Source: Rhexocercosporidium sp. MPI-PUGE-AT-0058
Taxonomy: Eukaryota; Ascomycota; Leotiomycetes; Helotiales
Direction of reading: 5' to 3'
DNA length: 64,000 nt
Assembly: GCA_020746875.1 (NCBI GenBank)
Contig: JAGTJL010000033.1
Coordinates: 62,001 to 126,000 of the forward strand
The position numbers and the translations under genes are program-made. The notes below the pieces were generated by a model, which was given only the letters and a program-made list of their open reading frames with translations, was not told the DNA's origin and searched no databases. How positions within the stretch are numbered: position 1 is the stretch's first letter; every line of letters starts with the position of its first letter. This document shows positions 58,301 through 64,000 of this stretch, one piece after another.

Positions 58301-59282
58301 TCTTCGGAAAGTCGAACATGACCACACCCATCGTAGATGTGAAGAGGAGAAGAGGGCGATCAGGGATAGGTCTGGAAGTGTTATCCAGTGGGATCTGGTA
58401 GGGATGAGAGTGACGGTTGATATATTGCAAAGGCAGTAGAAGGTGAATTTGTATCCATAAGTCAAGCTCACCTGGAGTATAATTAGATTGTACAAGTAAT
58501 ATATGGGGTATCATTTCAATCTTGCCTTTATCTCTTTTACACATGTGTAAGACTCGACGGTGAGATACACGAGGCTTTTATTCTTCTGACGAAGTTAGAG
58601 ATCTGACTCTACTGTCTCATCCCGGGTCGCCCCCATTTTATAAACGTGATGATATCTACGAGGCCGTTAGGGTGGGTGGCACGGGAATCTAGCTTGGCAG
58701 ATACACATAAGCGGGCGGGAACATATAGGCCAATGCTAGATTTTGAGCTTTTACTCATAACTACACAAGAATTAAGGCCTGGCTGTAAGGCTGAGGAGCT
58801 TGCAAATGCCGCTTAAGTATCGTTTGCCGAACGCGCCCTCCTTAGTAATCGAAAGAGGCAAGAGAGCCTGAAGTAGAGCCAGAACCACAGCCAAAATCAC
58901 AGGCAGGACACAGCCACGACTAGAACCTGCGTTACTGCTTTACTTCACTTTTAGGAGGCTATCCCTAGCGCTTTACTCTTCCAATTAAACGTTTTTCACT
59001 CTCGTTGTGAGTTTTGTTACACGTCGCACAAAAACCAATAGGTGATCAGCCTCCATTCCCTCGCCCTCGAACGTTTTAGAAGCTAAGAGATTGGAATCTG
59101 AGGAAGACCTTTACCTTTGCGGTTCATTTTTCACAGCCTATTATAGGGAACGCATAGACATATGGACATTTATAATAACTTTATATAAAAAAGTACGATA
59201 GTTCTCCTCTTACATCTCACGAACCCACTTAAAACAAGAGCAAAGGCAAAATGAGAAGCGTTAATACCTAAACACTAGATGA
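58301..59282. other. Spacer, no gene recognised
   Basis: AT-rich, with short frames on both strands (for example 58179-58544 minus) lacking recognisable motifs. Confidence 0.35.
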
Positions 59283-61940
59283 CTACATATAATATCGTAT
59301 ATTTTCAGAAGAACTTCTTTGTGCGTCAGCTTGGAATTCCTTGCCCGAGTTAATGACGACTTTTAAATGAGAATAGGACATCACAGTCCCTTCCTGGGAC
59401 GCCAAGGCACGCGCTGCCCGGACCACATTCCTGATCTGAAGGAGGAACCGGTTAGCGAATGATCTTACAACTTCGACGAAACAGGTACCTACCTGGCGAC
59501 CATTGAGATCGTGCTTTGTAAGGTCATTAAGGTTCTCGTCTATGAAGTCTGCATTCTCGCCGACCGTGGTTGCCTTTTGAAGAAACGTATTTTAGATCCC
59601 CTTTCTTATGTTAACCCCCAAAGGATTATACCGAAGCGCAAGGTGAATCCTGCTCTGGATTGCTTTATTAAAATCCCTAACTCGGTTGGTGGTAAGGAGC
59701 ATGATTCCTTGGTAATATTTTAACTTGCGTAGGAACACTGAGACGAGTGAGTTGTGGATATGATCCGTGTCGCGCTCGCGTAAAAACACGTCGGCCTCAT
59801 TGAGGAGAAGGAGAGCGTGCCAGTGTTCCGTAAGCTCAAAGTGAAGGGAAAGCTGCTTCTCGAGCTTTGCTGTATCGCTGCTCAGATTCCTAGCGGATAT
59901 CTGCAAAATGTAGCATAAATAGCAGCGTCTCTAGGCGGAATACCCACGGTATAGAGCGGTCTCTGCAGGTGTTCTGACAGTGCTTTAGCAGTGAGCGTCT
60001 TGTCAACCCCAGGCGGTCTATTAGTATATGTGTTAGTGGACTTGAGAAAATTGTTGAAGCGAAGGAGCTTACTAGAAGAGCATAATTAGACCACGGCCCT
60101 TTCTTATAACAATGTCGTCAAAGGCATGATCGGGTGTTTGCTACGTATGAGGTGCTGCGAGAGCTAGTGTGAGATTCTTCCGCTTGGGGTCTATCAAAAG
60201 ATGATTTTAAAGTGATTTATTCTAGCTGATCTTAGTGATATCGTCGACCGCGAACTCTACTACATGTGATTAGCTTCACATGGCTCTCGTTACCAGACGG
60301 GGTTCTTACACCATAACTTATTATCTAGACTGTATTCTAGAACAGTTGGGCTGCACATGATTAGATTGTCTTTATTTTGTATATTAACATCCGCGTCAAC
60401 CTTGACTTTGACGGCGTTCGGCGGTGGAGGTGGACTATTATTATCAAACCAGAGATTAATAGGATTAGAATTATGCCGCGGGCTGTTGACCTTCTTGATT
60501 AAGCTTGGTCTTGTATAGTTAGGGTTGATTTTCCGAAACTGGGCCACATCGACTATGATTCTGCTCGAGACGGACATCGCGACCGGCTTTCCACGCACTA
60601 CCTGGAACGCTGTGCCACTATACTGGAGATGACTAACGCTCTTCACAGAGCCGAACTTTCGACCGTAGCTAACTAGCTTTGCTCTAATCTAGTCTACATT
60701 TTCGTGGTATCGCAGAGGGAAGACGTCGAGAGAATTAATAGGCTTTGACCCACGGAACTTCAAAATACTCGTGTCAATAGGAACCTCACCGAACACTTTC
60801 CCGTTGAAGTCGATGTAGCGGCCCTTAATGTAGAAATACACAACCCCGTCCGGCGTAGATCTTTTTTTGCTAAAGTCGTATTTGATGCACCTTTGTTTTT
60901 TAGTCCCGGGACACGTAGTGTAAGCAAATGCGTTTGGCTTAAAAAGAGCCTAGAGCAGGTCATACGGGATCTCGCCAATTATGAGAAGCGGCAACAAGCG
61001 AGCTCTGGTATCCGTGTAAGTTATTTGGATGTGCTGAATAAGGAGGTCGAGGTGCGTTGCACACGTTAGGTCGAGATAGTTAGTGCCGCTTCGGTGCGAT
61101 CGGAGTTCAGGGAGGTAGTAATACAAGAGACTTTGCTCGACCTAAGTTTAGGTTAGTGGTTGGTTCACATAGTTAGAGAGGGAGAGCTTGCTAATGGTTT
61201 ATCTTCCTTCGCACTAATTCCATGAACGCCTTTCAAAACCGTCCTCAAGACATCTCGCAACCATTTCGATTTGACATCAATATAGGTGTTAGGGGCTGAC
61301 TTCTTGTCTAGGACATCTTTATAAGTATATAGTAGAGCCTATTTAGAGTGAATATACTCACCGATCTGAGAATGAACTATAAACACGTATTAATCGAGTT
61401 CATTTACTTTATTTATTGATTTTGGCAATTCCTTAATTAAGTATTTATACGCTTTTTCATCCTAACTGTGTGATAGGATTATGTCAGCGTATAAGGACCC
61501 TTAGCGACAGTGGATACGTACACTTTATTAATAGTCTTGAACTTTAGCCTGGAAGCCCGGGCTCTCGGTTCCTTAGATTCACTAGACAGCTTAATAAAAG
61601 GGGGAGGAGGGAGAAGCGGCTCTTACTTAGTTGTAGGCGTATTGAAGATGTCTAAGAATTGTTGAACTTGTTTAGGAGTTACAACCTATGAAGATATCTG
61701 GTTCGTCGGAGACCTGTGACATAGAGTTAGAGAATAGAAATCGGTTGGGGTTGCCTCTAAAGGATCCTTAGGAGGCGTATAAGAACAGGTGCATTTTAGG
61801 ACACGGGTAGTGGCCGTCTGCATGTCCCTGAGGGCTTTAACTAAGTTTTGGCCGTCGCTCGAGGTAATAAAGTACTTGGCGGGTGATAGGGTCGGGCTGC
61901 TCGGTGGTGTATTTGCTTCTATGAGGGCGAAAGAGGTTTA
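59283..61940 (-). pseudogene. DUF7025-AAA+ ATPase, RIP-degraded
   Basis: Minus-strand order of blocks: TSSDGQNLVKALRDMQTATT near 61900; SLLYYYLPELRSH near 61130; ALFKPNAFAYTTCPGT near 60930; VVYFYIKGRYIDFNGKVFGE and PINSLDVFPLRYHENVD near 60840-60680; the DUF7025-like SVSSRIIVDVAQFRKINPNY (60560); and then AAA. Walker A reads PPGVDKTLTAKALSEHL (GVGKT changed to GVDKT by G-to-A), Walker B LLLLNEADVFLRERD (usual DEAD changed to NEAD), sensor 1 MLLTTNRV, and a later arginine-containing SRIHLALRY. An intron follows LNGRQ, then IRNVVRAARALASQEGT and the end near MSYSHLKVV; stop at 59283-59285. The family acts as a hexameric ATPase in related fungi, with substrate unknown. This copy is inactive. 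Confidence 0.75.
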
Positions 61941-62039
61941 AACCATTTTCGATAAAACTTTTGTCGTTAAAGATTCATCATCCCACTTAATTAGATCGTT
62001 AGCGAAGTGTTGTTACCCTTCGTTGGATGCATGCATACT

Positions 62040-62520
62040 AACGTCCATCCCTGCGTAGCGGAAAACCCTACGTGGCGGAAAATTTAACAGGTATATTGAC
62101 TTCAAGCATTTTAAAATCTATACACAACGTAATATCTTTTATTTTTTTTTTAGTAAGTTATATTCTGTGGCCACTCCCAGACACCTTAGATGCTTTCGAC
62201 TGAGAAAATTACGTTCTTGTCGTCGCCCTCACGCCTGATTTGTAGAGAGCCTCGCTTTATAGCGCAATAGACGTCTTTTATTATAGCTGTACTACCGAGT
62301 TTACACTATTTCTAAAACTTATGAAGGGTTTAAGCCGAGCTCTTAGGCCTCCCCATTATGCGGGAGATCGTTAATAGCCTTGCGGCGGCTGTGGCTTGCA
62401 GATTTATACAGGATCGCCACACGGATCGGTACCTCGGATCGAAGCGAATGACGATCTTAGTGGGGATTAGTCCCGCATGTCCTACCATATTTGCGCGTGA
62501 AGCTCACTTATGTAATCATT
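62040..62520 (-). repeat. NLR-flanking repeat, copy d (3' of NLR3), with uninterrupted terminus
   Basis: This is the reverse complement of copy c. On the plus strand it starts CTAACGTCCATCCCTGCGTA at 62039-62058 and includes GCGGAAAACCCTACGTGGCG, the empty site of the solo LTR found in copy c. It extends to about 62520, where similarity to 12930-12960 fades next to the MITE. Confidence 0.85.
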
Positions 62521-62533
62521 GGATAGCGAGCTA

Positions 62534-62780
62534 ACGTAGGTGGTAAGCCAGCGGTTCCCGTAAACGAGCGGTTCCGTGCCCCAATTACCCAATCAGAACG
62601 CTCAATTTGCGAAAATACTTCACGAAAACATTAATAACTCAACGAATTTATTCTATAGAACTCTAAGAACAAAACAAAAGTTGCTGTTATTTATTATATT
62701 TATCATTAAAGCTAGATCACCTGCCTTAAATCGCAAACGGAACCGCTCGTTTACGGGAACCGCTGGCTTACCACCTACGT
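62534..62780. mobile_element. 247-bp MITE with perfect 44-bp terminal inverted repeats and TA target duplication
   Basis: The left end ACGTAGGTGGTAAGCCAGCG..GGTTCCGT (62534-62577) is the exact reverse complement of 62737-62780. Both ends are flanked by TA (62532-62533 and 62781-62782). TA duplication and a terminus starting ACGT fit the Tc1/mariner-pogo (Fot1-like) superfamily. The centre is AT-rich and non-coding. The inverted repeats carry no mutation, so the insertion is recent compared with its RIP-damaged surroundings. Confidence 0.92.
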
Positions 62781-62955
62781 TATTGCCTGTTATATTTAGT
62801 CATCAACAAGGTGTCCAGCCTCCCTTTATCGTGGCAAATGCATTAGATACTACACTTTTTAGAAAATGTTAGAAGGCAGGAGGCAATTCTAAAATAATAT
62901 AAAAGCAGATGGTTCCCTAAGACCCCCTAAGAAATAAAGATATTTTTCTTTAATT

Positions 62956-64000
62956 CTATATAATAAGCTTAGCTCTTTCTTTAAAGCGAAAGAATGAAAT
63001 TCTCCCAGAAGAATGCCTTATAATAAAATTTCTGTTTTAAGTAGCTGATAAATAAGAATGAGATTGCCGATAATTAGGTGGCAGCTAAAGAATATTCCTA
63101 TCGCCTTTAACTACTTAATGTTCGGATACCTGTAGGACTGGCAATAGCTTGCCGTTAAGTGAGAAGGTCACGAACCTGACCGAGCTAGTGTGGCCCTCGA
63201 GCGTCTGTAGCGCCGCTCCCGTGGCCGCGTCCTAGAGCCGCACCGTCTTATCGTCAGACCTTAATACGACCTGCTTGCCGTCGGGGGAGAAGGCTACGGA
63301 CGTGACCGATTGAGTGTGGCCCTCGAGCGTCTGCAGCGCCGCTCCCGTAGCCGCGTCCTAGAGCCGCGCCGTCTTATCGCTAGACCCTGACACGACCTGC
63401 CTGCCGTCGGGGGAGAAGGTTACGGACGTGACCTTATTAGTGTGGCCCTCGAGCGTCTGTAGCGCCGCTCCCGTGGCCGCGTCCTAGAGCCGCACCGTCT
63501 TATCGTCAGACCCTAATACGACTTGCCTGCCGTCGGAGGAGAAAGCCACGGACATGACCTAGCTAGTGTGGCCCTCGAGCGTCTGTAGCGCCGCTCCTAT
63601 AGCCGCGTCCCAGAGCCGCACCGTCTTATTGTCAGACCCTGATATGACCTGCCTACCGTCGAGGGAGAAGGCCACGGACATAACCGATTAAGTGTGGCCC
63701 TCGAGCGTCTGCAGCGCCGCTCTCGTGGCCGCGTCCCAGAGCCGCACCGTCTTATCGTACGACCTTAATACGACCTACCTGCCGTCGGGGGAGAAGGCTA
63801 TAGACGTGACCGAGCCAGTGTGGCCCTCGAGCGTCTGCAGCGCTGCTCCCGTGGCCGCGTCCTAGAGCCGCACCGTCTTATCGTACGACCCTGACACGAC
63901 CTGCTTGCCGTCGGGAGAGAAGGCTATGGACGTGACCGATTAAGTGTGGCCCTCGAGCGTCTGTAGCGCCGCTCCCGTGACCGCGTCCCAGAGCCGCACC
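62956..64000 (-). pseudogene. NLR3: WD40 end of a third STAND protein, RIP-inactivated; 5' part outside window
   Basis: The minus strand from the window edge carries WD40 units (QTLEGH..VTSVAFSPDGKQVV..DKTVRL..DAATGAAL). It then has the same unique C-terminus as NLR1: GKLLPVLQVSEH-stop-V, NIL-stop-LPPNYR, RHSSGRISFFRFK, ending AKLII-stop at 62956-62958. The Trp codon of VRLWD is TAG in several units, and the Trp codons of the tail (QWI and LWLP in NLR1) are also stops. It is a paralogue of NLR1 with opposite orientation at the other end of the window. By analogy, NACHT and possibly HET domains lie beyond 64000. Confidence 0.9.
63189..64000 (-). repeat. WD40 tandem array of NLR3 (126-bp units)
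   Basis: The marker TGTGGCCCTCGAGCGTCTG recurs at 63189, 63315, 63441, 63567, 63693, 63819 and 63945, exactly 126 bp apart. Unit subtypes resemble units 7-8 of NLR1 (DKTVR). Confidence 0.95.

Noticed and set aside
62576..62872. 98-codon frame over the MITE
   Set aside because: It starts inside one inverted repeat and runs through the other; non-coding element sequence.

Overview
The window is nuclear DNA of a filamentous ascomycete (Pezizomycotina). The evidence is short spliceosomal introns (44-92 nt, GT..AG, CTAAT-type branch sites), a Zn2Cys6 regulator, a HET-domain gene, three NOD-like receptor (NLR) genes of fungal architecture, and widespread nonsense changes of the kind left by repeat-induced point mutation (RIP): Trp TGG to TAG and Gln CAA/CAG to TAA/TAG. 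The species cannot be named from sequence alone.

Layout. 1-13.6 kb is an incompatibility and NLR block. It holds a partial HET gene, a RIP-inactivated HET-NACHT-WD40 NLR (NLR1) between inverted repeat arms, a relic of a DUF3435 tyrosine recombinase (the 'captain' family of Starship giant elements), and a divergent pair made of a HeLo-like/SesA-type effector relic and an NB-ARC-TPR NLR (NLR2). The two members of the pair share an amyloid (sigma)-like motif. 13.8-24.2 kb is a better-preserved stretch: a Zn2Cys6 transcription factor, an orphan gene, a protein-kinase-like gene without catalytic residues, a small secreted or GPI-anchored protein and an F-box protein. A prolyl-oligopeptidase C-terminal fragment follows at 26 kb. 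28-49.5 kb is AT-rich and RIP-degraded. It contains relics of a ferric-reductase-like protein, two further kinase-like genes, a DUF3723 gene, an F-box gene and a Ulp1/C48 protease, plus minisatellites and a 236-bp palindrome. 50-56.5 kb is less AT-rich and mostly unidentified. 56.9-64 kb holds a Cys-rich hypothetical relic, a DUF7025-AAA ATPase relic, a clean 247-bp MITE and the 3' part of a third, minus-strand NLR (NLR3) that runs off the window.

How the parts fit. DUF3435, DUF3723, ferric reductase and NLR genes are the families reported as recurrent Starship cargo, so I read the window as a decayed Starship-type accessory region, or several nested ones, heavily mutated by RIP. The most distinctive features are the effector/NLR pair with matching amyloid-like motifs and a dispersed repeat ending in ...GGACGTTAG. 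That repeat lies 3' of all three NLR genes and also, inverted, upstream of NLR1, as if NLR genes had travelled in units with terminal inverted repeats. Boundaries of relic genes are approximate; exon boundaries are exact only where stated.
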